DNA of 64,000 bases from Candidatus Poribacteria bacterium (GTDB lineage Bacteria > Poribacteria > WGA-4E > WGA-3G): contig JAPPFM010000050.1 of assembly GCA_028821605.1 (NCBI GenBank), positions 130,911-194,910 of the forward strand, given 5' to 3'. The notes beneath the pieces were generated by a model, which ran no database searches, was not told the origin of the DNA, and saw only the letters and a list, made by a program, of their open reading frames with translations. Positions 8,683-16,304 of the stretch are shown piece after piece. Position numbers and translations under genes: made by a program. Each line of letters starts with the position of its first letter. Position 1 is the stretch's first letter.

Positions 8683-9644
8683 TTGGGAGTAAATAAAGAT
8701 AAATCAGATAGATGGAAATCAGATATTGCTAAGTCTGTTGATTTTTACAATAGTTGGTTTTTGCAATCTGCCCCGCAGGTCTTCAAAGAAACGCGGTTAA
8801 AAACGAGCAAGCAAGTTGAACAAGTTCTGAAATGGACAGTTAACCTCACACAACTGAATCCTGAAGTTTTTCGGAAGTATCCAAGCATTTTACCTGTACT
8901 ACGAATGGCAACTTGTCCTCCAATAGCGCGTGATAGATTAATAGGACTCGCTGGAGTTCCGCGTAACCTTGTAACCACTATGGAGGAAAATAAGAGTCTG
9001 CCTCCGCGTATGGAATCTGCACAACTTCAGGAAAACCTAGAGAAAATTGGAAAAGTTATCCTTGAGTTAATTGACTTTGATATTTTGGTTTGGCTTGATC
9101 GAGACGATGAAGGAGAGACGGAAGAAATTCGCCGTGCTGCAACGATTATTGCTGATAGGCTTTGTGGTGCTGAAGCGAACCCGATTCTTAGAAATGCTCA
9201 AGAGAAACGTCAGTTAACATCTATCCAAAGTTGGCTCCAAGAACGCGGTTACACATTTAACGAAGAAGTTAGTAGCAAAAAATTTGACGAACTTTCCCCG
9301 GGCACGTTTGTGTATCATTTTAACGTTCCTGTGCAGCAAGCTGCTGGCAATACGGAGATAAAATGCCTATTGATGTTGTTATTATGCCTCTTACCGCAAA
9401 ACTGGGCGATTTTCCATTGTTGATTGAAGCAAAGTCGGCAGGGGATTTCGCTAATACCAATAAGCGAAGGAAAGAGGAGGCAACCAAAGTTTCTCAATTA
9501 CGTAGCACTTATGGTGACAATATACGTTTTATACTTTTCTTATCCGGTTATTTTGACAGTAATTACTTAAAATATGAAGCGGGTGAAGGGATAGATTGGG
9601 TTTGGGAACATCGTATTGATGACCTCGCAGAATTTGGATTATAA
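8683..9644 (+). pseudogene. XamI-family type II restriction endonuclease, frameshifted
   Basis: Two overlapping frames together cover a XamI-type nuclease (family known to cut GTCGAC). The first begins with TTG at 8683 behind GGAGG and runs to 9423; the second continues from 9363 to 9644. Joining them inside the A4 run at 9360-9363 by adding one A gives continuous GNTEIKMPIDVVIMP, and the second part carries the PD-(D/E)xK core, PIDVVIMP...FPLLIEAKSAGDF. As written the protein loses its catalytic centre. Causes could be a real deletion, phase variation in a short A-run, or an assembly error. The methyltransferase starts 3 bases later. Confidence 0.85.
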
Positions 9645-9647
9645 GAT

Positions 9648-11258
9648 ATGTCTATGGACGAGCAACTTACAAAAATTCATCGAATTGAGGCAGAGCGGTT
9701 AAAGCTTCAGGCTCGATTAAATACGGGAAAACCCCAAGAGGAACGGAATAAATTAGGTCAATTTGCGACTCCACCGAAGTTGGCAATGGACATTGTAGGG
9801 GCCTCAAGGGAATTAATTGGGAATTCCGAAAGGATTCGTTTTCTTGATCCAGCGTTCGGTACAGGAGCATTTTATTTTGCTTTATTGGAATGTTGTTCAG
9901 ATTTACATCTCAATTGGGCACGAGGGTATGAAATAGATCCCCACTATGGAAGTGAGACTATTGAGTTATGGAATGATACAGCACTTGACTTGAGAATTGC
10001 TGATTTTACAAAATCTAACCCACCAAATTTTGAGCAGGATAAAGCCAATTTTCTAATTTGTAACCCGCCTTATTCTAGACACCATCATTTATCCTCTGAT
10101 GAGAAGTTAAGGTTACAGAGACTTGCCAACCAAATAACAGGTATGAGGATAAGTCAGTTATCAGGTTTATACTGCTACTTCATACTTATTTCGCACAGTT
10201 GGTTGGCAGATAATGGCTTGGCTTGTTGGCTTGTACCAAGCGAATTTATGGATGTAAACTACGGTCAGCAACTGAAAAAATATCTGACGACTTGCGTAAG
10301 TTTGTTACGTGTTCATCGCTTTTCACCTAAGGAATTGCAGTTTGGCGACGCTCTTGTTTCTTCATCTGTGATTTGGTTTAGAAAAACTAAACCATCAAAA
10401 AATTGTAAGGTCGAATTTACTTATGGTGGTCCGATAAAGGAACCAAGGAAACGTCGTATTTTGTCTATTGATTCAATGCGAGATATGAGAAAGTGGAATC
10501 ATCTATCTAATGTTGTCCGGGTTTCTAATACTGATGCGATAGATAAATCTACCTCTCTGAAATTATCAGACTTTTTTCAGGTAAGACGCGGTTTAGTAAC
10601 AGGTGCAAACAAATTTTTTCTCCTTTCCTCTGCTAAGGTTTCTAAATATAACCTGCCTACTGAGTTTCTAACACCAGTATTACCAAGTCCTCGATACCTA
10701 TTATCCGATGAAATTCAGGCTGATGATGCAAAAAATCCTATACTGAAACAGCCCCTGTTTTTGTTAAATTGTTCTTTACCAGAGCGCATCATTCAAGTTG
10801 ATTATCCATCACTTTGGGAATATTTGCAATCGGGAATTCAGATGGGAATTCACGAGCGTTATCTGTGTCGGCATCGTTCTCCTTGGTACTCGCAAGAGAA
10901 ACGCGAGCCAACCTTATTTCTCTGTACATATATGGGAAGAGAATCTATCAGAAACCCAAAACCCTTTCGTTTTATTTTAAACCACTCTAAAGCAATCGCT
11001 GCAAACGGATATTTGATGTTATATCCGACCTCTTTTTTGGAAAGGGCATTCCAAAGGGATCCGAGGCTAATTCGTACAGCATGGGAAACTTTAAACGCTA
11101 TCACACCACAGGATTTAGTAAGTGAAGCTCGGGTCTATGGTGATGGGCTCTATAAACTTGAACCTAAAGAATTAGCTAATGTTTCCGTGGGGAACGTATT
11201 TTCAGAACGATTAGGTTTGGAAGAACATCCTACAGTACAACAGATGGAATTTTTATAG
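9648..11258 (+). CDS. Type II DNA adenine methyltransferase (XamI partner)
   Basis: Modifies adenine N6 in the recognition site to protect the host. The 536 residues have LGQFATPPKLA near residue 38, motif I FLDPAFGTGAF (about 64-74) for S-adenosylmethionine, and the catalytic motif IV NPPYSRHH (about 138-145). The C-terminal half is the target-recognition region. It is intact while its nuclease is frameshifted. Composition here is more AT-rich than in the flanking genes, as expected for a mobile restriction system. Confidence 0.88.
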   Translation: MSMDEQLTKIHRIEAERLKLQARLNTGKPQEERNKLGQFATPPKLAMDIVGASRELIGNSERIRFLDPAFGTGAFYFALLECCSDLHLNWARGYEIDPHYGSETIELWNDTALDLRIADFTKSNPPNFEQDKANFLICNPPYSRHHHLSSDEKLRLQRLANQITGMRISQLSGLYCYFILISHSWLADNGLACWLVPSEFMDVNYGQQLKKYLTTCVSLLRVHRFSPKELQFGDALVSSSVIWFRKTKPSKNCKVEFTYGGPIKEPRKRRILSIDSMRDMRKWNHLSNVVRVSNTDAIDKSTSLKLSDFFQVRRGLVTGANKFFLLSSAKVSKYNLPTEFLTPVLPSPRYLLSDEIQADDAKNPILKQPLFLLNCSLPERIIQVDYPSLWEYLQSGIQMGIHERYLCRHRSPWYSQEKREPTLFLCTYMGRESIRNPKPFRFILNHSKAIAANGYLMLYPTSFLERAFQRDPRLIRTAWETLNAITPQDLVSEARVYGDGLYKLEPKELANVSVGNVFSERLGLEEHPTVQQMEFL

Positions 11259-11296
11259 AGATAGACGGGTAGTTATCACGATATTATATATGCTGC

Positions 11297-13090
11297 TTAA
11301 CTGCTGACACCTATTGCTTCAAGTCGTGCAATCTGTTTCACCCACGATTCTCGAATTTCCGGGGAATAGTCGTCAGGGAGTAGGGATTTTCGTGTGCAAT
11401 TCACGAGGGCTTGCAAGGTTTGATAGTGTCGGATCGGTCCAATATTCGGCAGAATGCGATCTTCTACGACAACGATGATTTCATCGAGTGTCAGTTTATC
11501 GTTTTTGAGGAGGCTGGCGGCTTCCAGATCCGAGCGCAGCGATGCGAAACTCGCGGCGGAATAATCCTCAGTTAGTTTTGATAGTTGTTTGATTGCTTCT
11601 TCAGGAAGGGGACTGGGAAGGACTTTGGTAATCGTCCAATGTAGGAACGCCTCGCGGTCCTCGTCCTTTGGGTCAAGCACGGGGATTACCATATCGCCGA
11701 CTCTGCCTTCTCGCCGTAAGTCAGGTGAGAGGTTGTAAATTCGGGCGGTCATCAGAAGCCATGTGATATTGCCGCGGAGTTGCGGGTCCGACATCATTGC
11801 CTGTATCTTTCCTGTCAAACGACGTTCTGTGCTGTGTGCATCCTTCCCGACATCGCCGAATTGCGTATCTGCTTCGTCAACGAAGATGAGCACCTTTACG
11901 AGTGCCATCAGAAGTCGTCGAAGCCGTTCAAACAACACATCTGTCTGTCCAAACCACATGCTCCGAATGTTTTTGAGGACAAGCACAGGAATGTCGAGTT
12001 CACCCGCAAGCCCCTCGAAGATAAAGGTTTTTCCGCTACCGATGGGCCCACAAACGCTCATGCCGGGGATTGCATCGGGACCGGTCGAAGCGATCCGCGG
12101 AATCAACTGTGTCTGCAGAAACGTCACCAGTTTTTGGTTGCCAACGATGTCCTTAAGACTGTGTGCTGGCTTTTTGAACTCTACAACGTCCTCGCCTAAT
12201 TGTCCTTGGATAAATTCAGACACTTTCCCGATAACGTCCTCAGGTTCCAATTTTTCTCCAGAATAACAGGCAGAGAGAAGCAGCTGGCGTAATGCCTGTA
12301 TGGATAAACCGGCTGTGAGCATTGCGAGCTGTGCTTGCGTGCCCCAAAGGTTTAGCGGCTTCTCTACGAGTTGTGGCGTGTTATTAAACCATGAAATGAA
12401 ATGTTGACGCTCCTCCATCCTCGGCGATGGGATTTCGACGGTGATGACCTGTGGCAGTCTGATAATACGGGAGTTCACAAGGCTTGCCGATTCCGTGATG
12501 AAAATGACGGTATCGTTGCCGTTCATGAAACTGGAGTCGGATATCCAATCTTGAACGATGCTGACCCGATGTCTGTCTGGGAGTGACAAGCTCCGAATTT
12601 CACCTTCTGGGAGCAACATTTCTGTTGCTTCAATTAGGATTATCAATTTTTCGGTGAGTAGTTTTTCACTCTGCGCGTTTGTAGATCGGGACAATAGGCA
12701 GAGCTGTCTTAAGAGTTCGAGTGCCAAGGTCGGACTGCCGATTGCATCGTTCATGTACTGCTCAAAAGAGGCCTCAGTTGGGGCGGCGGCATTGAGTGCA
12801 CCTTGCAACGGTCCCCGCCCGCTGCTTGCCTCGATGTCGAGATTGGCATCGGTTGCGCCTCTCCATAGCTCGAAAGCGCGCTTAACTTTTTCACGTTCAC
12901 CTTCTTTGGCGAATCGGATGGGTCCATTGAGTTCATAAACTATCAAAATGAACCCTGGGATGTCCCAGCTGCGGGTTAAAAAGGGGATGAGTGGAATATA
13001 GTCCGTGCTATCTCCGTCGCGTAAAAAAAAGAGATCGTGGATATTTCCAGATAGGACGAGGCTACGGGACGTTCCGGAATTAATGAGCAT
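11297..13090 (-). CDS. AAA+ ATPase encoded downstream of PspA-like protein
   Basis: The 597 residues contain a C-terminal AAA+ domain with Walker A GPIGSGKT (about 347-354), Walker B LIFVDEAD (about 401-408), a sensor-like WLLMTAR and arginine-rich RREGR. The first 300 residues look like a degenerate AAA module: they keep an FITES sensor-like strand and an IPSPRMEERQHFI segment but have no P-loop. Its neighbour is a PspA/IM30 protein, so a role in remodelling membrane-bound PspA filaments, like Vps4 on ESCRT-III, is plausible but inferred. The frame is open upstream from 13090 to the pspA stop without any ATG, GTG or TTG, and the ATG at 13090 has a poor ribosome site, so the start is uncertain. 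Confidence 0.75.
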   Translation of the reverse strand: MLINSGTSRSLVLSGNIHDLFFLRDGDSTDYIPLIPFLTRSWDIPGFILIVYELNGPIRFAKEGEREKVKRAFELWRGATDANLDIEASSGRGPLQGALNAAAPTEASFEQYMNDAIGSPTLALELLRQLCLLSRSTNAQSEKLLTEKLIILIEATEMLLPEGEIRSLSLPDRHRVSIVQDWISDSSFMNGNDTVIFITESASLVNSRIIRLPQVITVEIPSPRMEERQHFISWFNNTPQLVEKPLNLWGTQAQLAMLTAGLSIQALRQLLLSACYSGEKLEPEDVIGKVSEFIQGQLGEDVVEFKKPAHSLKDIVGNQKLVTFLQTQLIPRIASTGPDAIPGMSVCGPIGSGKTFIFEGLAGELDIPVLVLKNIRSMWFGQTDVLFERLRRLLMALVKVLIFVDEADTQFGDVGKDAHSTERRLTGKIQAMMSDPQLRGNITWLLMTARIYNLSPDLRREGRVGDMVIPVLDPKDEDREAFLHWTITKVLPSPLPEEAIKQLSKLTEDYSAASFASLRSDLEAASLLKNDKLTLDEIIVVVEDRILPNIGPIRHYQTLQALVNCTRKSLLPDDYSPEIRESWVKQIARLEAIGVSS

Positions 13091-13201
13091 TCCGGCTTCT
13101 TTCGGAAATGTGTAGTCTGGGCTTTTAACGGCTATGAGTTCTCGCCCCCTTCTGTTTGAGGTGGTAACCTTCGGATGAGGTGCTGCGTTTTTTGTGGTGC
13201 G

Positions 13202-14041
13202 TTATACTGGCAATTCCGAATCGGAATCTGTCTGCTTCTTCGCCTCTGTCTCCGTTTCGGTTTTGGCATCAGTCTGCTGTGCTCCGAAAATCAAGGTGTC
13301 GAATTCATCAGAAGTAGCGGAGGCGCGTGCCGCGGTGAGGAATTCTTCCTCTTCGCTTTTTGAATCGGTTCCAGCCAATTCCTGGGCGACTTTTGAACGC
13401 GCTTTCGCTTTTTCGCGTATTTCGCGCATGCGCGTTAACTCGGCAGAAGTGCCGTCCATACTGATACCAGAGAGCATATCAGCGATTTCCTCTTGTTCTC
13501 GTGCGGTAATTAGATCCGCAACTGCTTCAGATTGTTCGGACTTAATCTTATCCAAATCTCGATGTAGATTCGTAATCTGAAGTTTATGAGATTCAATATC
13601 CGCTTGAGCACCTTCAATCTCATTTTCCAGTTCCGTAATGTTACCGGTTTTCTCCTGCAAATTGGAATTGAAGTCTTGATAAGCGTTGACACATCGCGTG
13701 TATTCACCGTGCTGCTTGATTTCCTCTTGTGTGAGTCCTTCTCCTTGCAGTTCGGCAGCGGTCTGCTGTGCCTTCGCGATTGCTCCTGATTTTAGTTCTT
13801 CGAGTCGTTCGACTTCATCAGTCAGGTTTTTGACCGCGGATCTTTTCTGTTCAACGAGTGCAATCAGCTGACCGATTGCTTGCTTGTAGCGTTGAATATT
13901 CCCCTTCTTGTCGTTGATGATGTCTTCATAAGCCCCTCTGACGGCTTCGGGGTTTTCCATCATTCTATCCGCGGATTCGTGTGCTCGTCCTGTGAGTGTG
14001 TACCAGATAGCCTTGAAAAATCGTGTGAATCCATTTGCCAT
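13202..14041 (-). CDS. PspA/IM30-like membrane-remodelling protein
   Basis: A 279-residue, mostly coiled-coil protein of the PspA/Vipp1/ESCRT-III type, which binds anionic membranes and counters envelope damage. The start MANGFTRFFKAIWYTLTGRA looks like the amphipathic helix alpha-0, followed by long heptad-rich helices (about 30-190) with YKQAIGQLIALVEQKRSAVK and ELENEIEGAQADIESHKLQI. The last 60 residues are acidic and Ser/Thr-rich. A ribosome site AGGAGG precedes the ATG, and a promoter-like pair lies 115 bases up. The AAA+ ATPase gene follows. Confidence 0.8.
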   Translation of the reverse strand: MANGFTRFFKAIWYTLTGRAHESADRMMENPEAVRGAYEDIINDKKGNIQRYKQAIGQLIALVEQKRSAVKNLTDEVERLEELKSGAIAKAQQTAAELQGEGLTQEEIKQHGEYTRCVNAYQDFNSNLQEKTGNITELENEIEGAQADIESHKLQITNLHRDLDKIKSEQSEAVADLITAREQEEIADMLSGISMDGTSAELTRMREIREKAKARSKVAQELAGTDSKSEEEEFLTAARASATSDEFDTLIFGAQQTDAKTETETEAKKQTDSDSELPV

Positions 14042-14155
14042 TTTAGGTCCTCCTGTTGCGCGTTGCAGAAGCGCAACCTTGCTATGTTAGTTTATGAGTG
14101 ATGCCAATGTCCCTTTGCACGGTTCTCCACCACGATGCAAAACTCATCACATCGT

Positions 14156-14184
14156 ATTTTAACATATTTTATCGAAAACTGCAA
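14156..14184 (-). promoter_or_regulatory. Likely promoter of the PspA-AAA genes
   Basis: On the minus strand TTGCAG (14184-14179), a 17-base spacer and TAAAAT (14161-14156) with an extended TGT just before the -10. The -35 is weak; the -10 and spacing are good. Confidence 0.5.
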
Positions 14185-14230
14185 GAAAATTTGCATAACT
14201 CTTAGGGGTATTTAGTTTTAAGTTTTGTTT

Positions 14231-14414
14231 AAGGAAAAGCGCGAGGATACCTCACATGTCCGATATGGAGTGATTCCCGCTGTCATGGCGGTATTTGCGC
14301 AACACCGCAATATCTATATTACGATTGATGGGATATAAGGCTATCACCAAAACCATGCGATACTTCGCCGCAAACCCTAAAGCGGCTATGAAATTTCTCA
14401 AAGCTAATTATTAA
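14231..14414 (+). pseudogene. C-terminal remnant of a DDE transposase
   Basis: Frame A (from 14231) reads KEKREDTSHVRYGVIPAVMAV and frame B (14295-14414) continues LRNTAISILRLMGYKAITKT...FAANPKAAMKFL. An extra T in the run at 14294-14296 separates them. The combined sequence resembles the end of ISAs1-type transposases (REDxSxVRxG...MATLRNxAISLLR). Nothing of the catalytic DDE core remains. Recognition is from memory of the family. Confidence 0.5.
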
Positions 14415-14436
14415 AACTAAATGACCCCAGAAATTC

Positions 14437-14466
14437 TTGACAAGCCTCTCGTAAATTCGGTATAAT
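14437..14466 (+). promoter_or_regulatory. Strong sigma-70 promoter
   Basis: TTGACA at 14437-14442 and TATAAT at 14461-14466, both perfect, with an 18-base spacer. The start would be near 14473, only about 18 bases before the TTG start codon of the next gene. Confidence 0.8.
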
Positions 14467-14490
14467 AGATAGGCGTGGAAGGAGTGCGTT

Positions 14491-14964
14491 TTGAAACAGA
14501 TTATCACACACGTAGATCCAGACCTTGATGCTATCGTCAGTGCATGGATTGCCCAAGATTTTCTCTTCCGAGAGAGTGAATCTGAGGTCTTGTTTGTGAG
14601 TCGCAAGGTTCCTGAAAAACTTATGCTGCATGCCGATTGTGTGGTAGATGTTGGAAACACATATTCTCCTGAAAATTACCGGTTCGATCACAAGCCTCCC
14701 GCATTTCAGAACAGAAATAGCACCTGTGCAACTCGGCTCATTTGGGAATATCTGATTGACATCGGTGTTGATGTTGCACACCTTGAACCTTTGGTACAGA
14801 TAACATATCAAGGTGATACACACCGAAATTCGGAGGCACTCAAACAGAGCCGAATGGATGGACCACATGCGGAATTAGTGAGACTCAAAACGGAACATAA
14901 AGAGACAACAGAGGTCTATCGACAGATGGTTCTCTGGCTAAGGAGCTATACAAAAAACTTATGA
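14491..14964 (+). CDS. Small DHH/MYG1-like protein
   Basis: The 157 residues begin with TTG behind GGAAGGAG. MKQIITHVDPDLDAIVSAWI resembles the first metal-binding motif of DHH phosphoesterases (HxDxDA), and VVDVGNTYSPENYRFDHKP resembles a later metal-site block in DHH and MYG1 proteins. Full members are at least twice as long, so this is either a compact single-domain member or a partial one. Its TGA overlaps the ATG of the next gene by 4 bases (ATGA), indicating translational coupling to the PQQ-propeller gene. Substrate unknown. Confidence 0.6.
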   Translation: MKQIITHVDPDLDAIVSAWIAQDFLFRESESEVLFVSRKVPEKLMLHADCVVDVGNTYSPENYRFDHKPPAFQNRNSTCATRLIWEYLIDIGVDVAHLEPLVQITYQGDTHRNSEALKQSRMDGPHAELVRLKTEHKETTEVYRQMVLWLRSYTKNL

Positions 14965-16280
14965 AACAGCTTACATGTTTATTTATTGCCCTATTTGCTG
15001 TAGCAGTCGTACAGGCGCAATTCGTAAGTGCCGATGAATGGCACCAGTGGCGTGGTGAAAACCGGGAAGGTGTCTGGAACGAAACGGGTATCATTGAAAA
15101 ATTTGAAGGCGAAGAGATTCCACTTCGTTGGCGCGTCCCTATCGGCAGTGGTTATAGCGGACCGAGTGTTGCTGATGGGCGCGTATACGTCACGGACAGA
15201 CTCACGAAACCGAAACAGGTTGAGCGCGTTCATTGTTTCGATTGGGAAACAGGCGAATCACTCTGGTCTTATACCTATGATTGCGTGTATAAAATCGACT
15301 ATACAGCAGGACCGCGTGCAAATGTTACCGTTCATGATGGACTCGCTTATGCGTTAGGGGCGATGGGGCACCTACACTGTTTCGATGCCGTTACCGGTGA
15401 AATCGTATGGAAAAGAGATCTCAATGCCGAATATAATATTCACATGCCGATCTGGGGCATTGCGTGCGCACCCATTGTTGAGGGTGAAAGCCTGATCGTT
15501 CAAATCGGTGGGAAGCCGAACGCCTGTATCGTCGCATTTGATTGGAAAACCGGTGAGGAGAAGTGGAAAGCATTGGATGATAACGCCTCTTATTCGGCAC
15601 CGATCGTCATTACGCAAGCAGGCAAACGTGTCCTAATTTGTTGGACAGGTGCTAACATCGCCGCACTTGACCCACAAACAGGAAAAGTCCACTGGCTCTA
15701 TCCGTTCCCACCGGAAAGCTTTGAGATCGCTATCGCGACACCTATTTTCAATCAGAATGAATTGTTCGTTACGGAGTTCCGTCAAGGGTCTCTGCTCCTG
15801 AAGCTGCCACCGGATAAGTTAGCAGTAGAACTCGGTTGGCATCGCAAGGGAAAAAACGAACAGAACACCGATGCGCTTCAGACGACAATGGCAACACCTG
15901 TCCGAATAGGCGATTACATTTATGGCGTAGATAGTTATGGTGAACTCCGCTGTCTCGACGCAGGAAACGGTGATCGGATTTGGGAAGACCTTACCGCTGT
16001 GCGGAAAGCACGCTGGAGCAACATCCATTTCATCAGTCATCCAGCAGCATCAGATAATAGGGTATGGATGTTCAACGAACATGGCGAACTTCTCATCACA
16101 GAACTTTCTCCTGAAGGACTTAACATTATCAGTCGTGCCAAGTTAATCGAACCGACGCGCGACCAATTGAACCGAAGGGGCGGCGTTACGTGGGCGCATC
16201 CTGCGTTTGCCTATAAACACGTCTTCGCACGAAACGACAATGAACTCGTTTGTGCCAATTTAGCAAAGAACGAAAAATAA
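14961..16280 (+). CDS. Exported PQQ-type beta-propeller protein
   Basis: A 439-residue protein with a signal peptide (MKQLTCLFIALFAVAVVQAQ). The mature part is a beta-propeller of the BamB/PQQ kind, with repeated blades ending in patterns such as CFDWETGESLWSY, CFDAVTGEIVWKRD, AFDWKTGEEKWKAL and ALDPQTGKVHWLY. Such proteins can be dehydrogenase-like or protein-assembly scaffolds; no PQQ or metal ligands can be identified with confidence. A similar protein lies at 19453. The gene overlaps the DHH-like gene and is followed closely by the M16 peptidase. Confidence 0.8.
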   Translation: MKQLTCLFIALFAVAVVQAQFVSADEWHQWRGENREGVWNETGIIEKFEGEEIPLRWRVPIGSGYSGPSVADGRVYVTDRLTKPKQVERVHCFDWETGESLWSYTYDCVYKIDYTAGPRANVTVHDGLAYALGAMGHLHCFDAVTGEIVWKRDLNAEYNIHMPIWGIACAPIVEGESLIVQIGGKPNACIVAFDWKTGEEKWKALDDNASYSAPIVITQAGKRVLICWTGANIAALDPQTGKVHWLYPFPPESFEIAIATPIFNQNELFVTEFRQGSLLLKLPPDKLAVELGWHRKGKNEQNTDALQTTMATPVRIGDYIYGVDSYGELRCLDAGNGDRIWEDLTAVRKARWSNIHFISHPAASDNRVWMFNEHGELLITELSPEGLNIISRAKLIEPTRDQLNRRGGVTWAHPAFAYKHVFARNDNELVCANLAKNEK

Positions 16281-16304
16281 AACTGAACCACGGAGGTTAA
16301 AGTA

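Larger units (their letters stand above)
14042..14490. other. 449-base gap between PspA and DHH-like gene
   Basis: Holds the leftward PspA promoter (14156-14184), the transposase remnant (14231-14414) and the rightward promoter at 14437-14466. I see nothing else in it. Confidence 0.6.
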
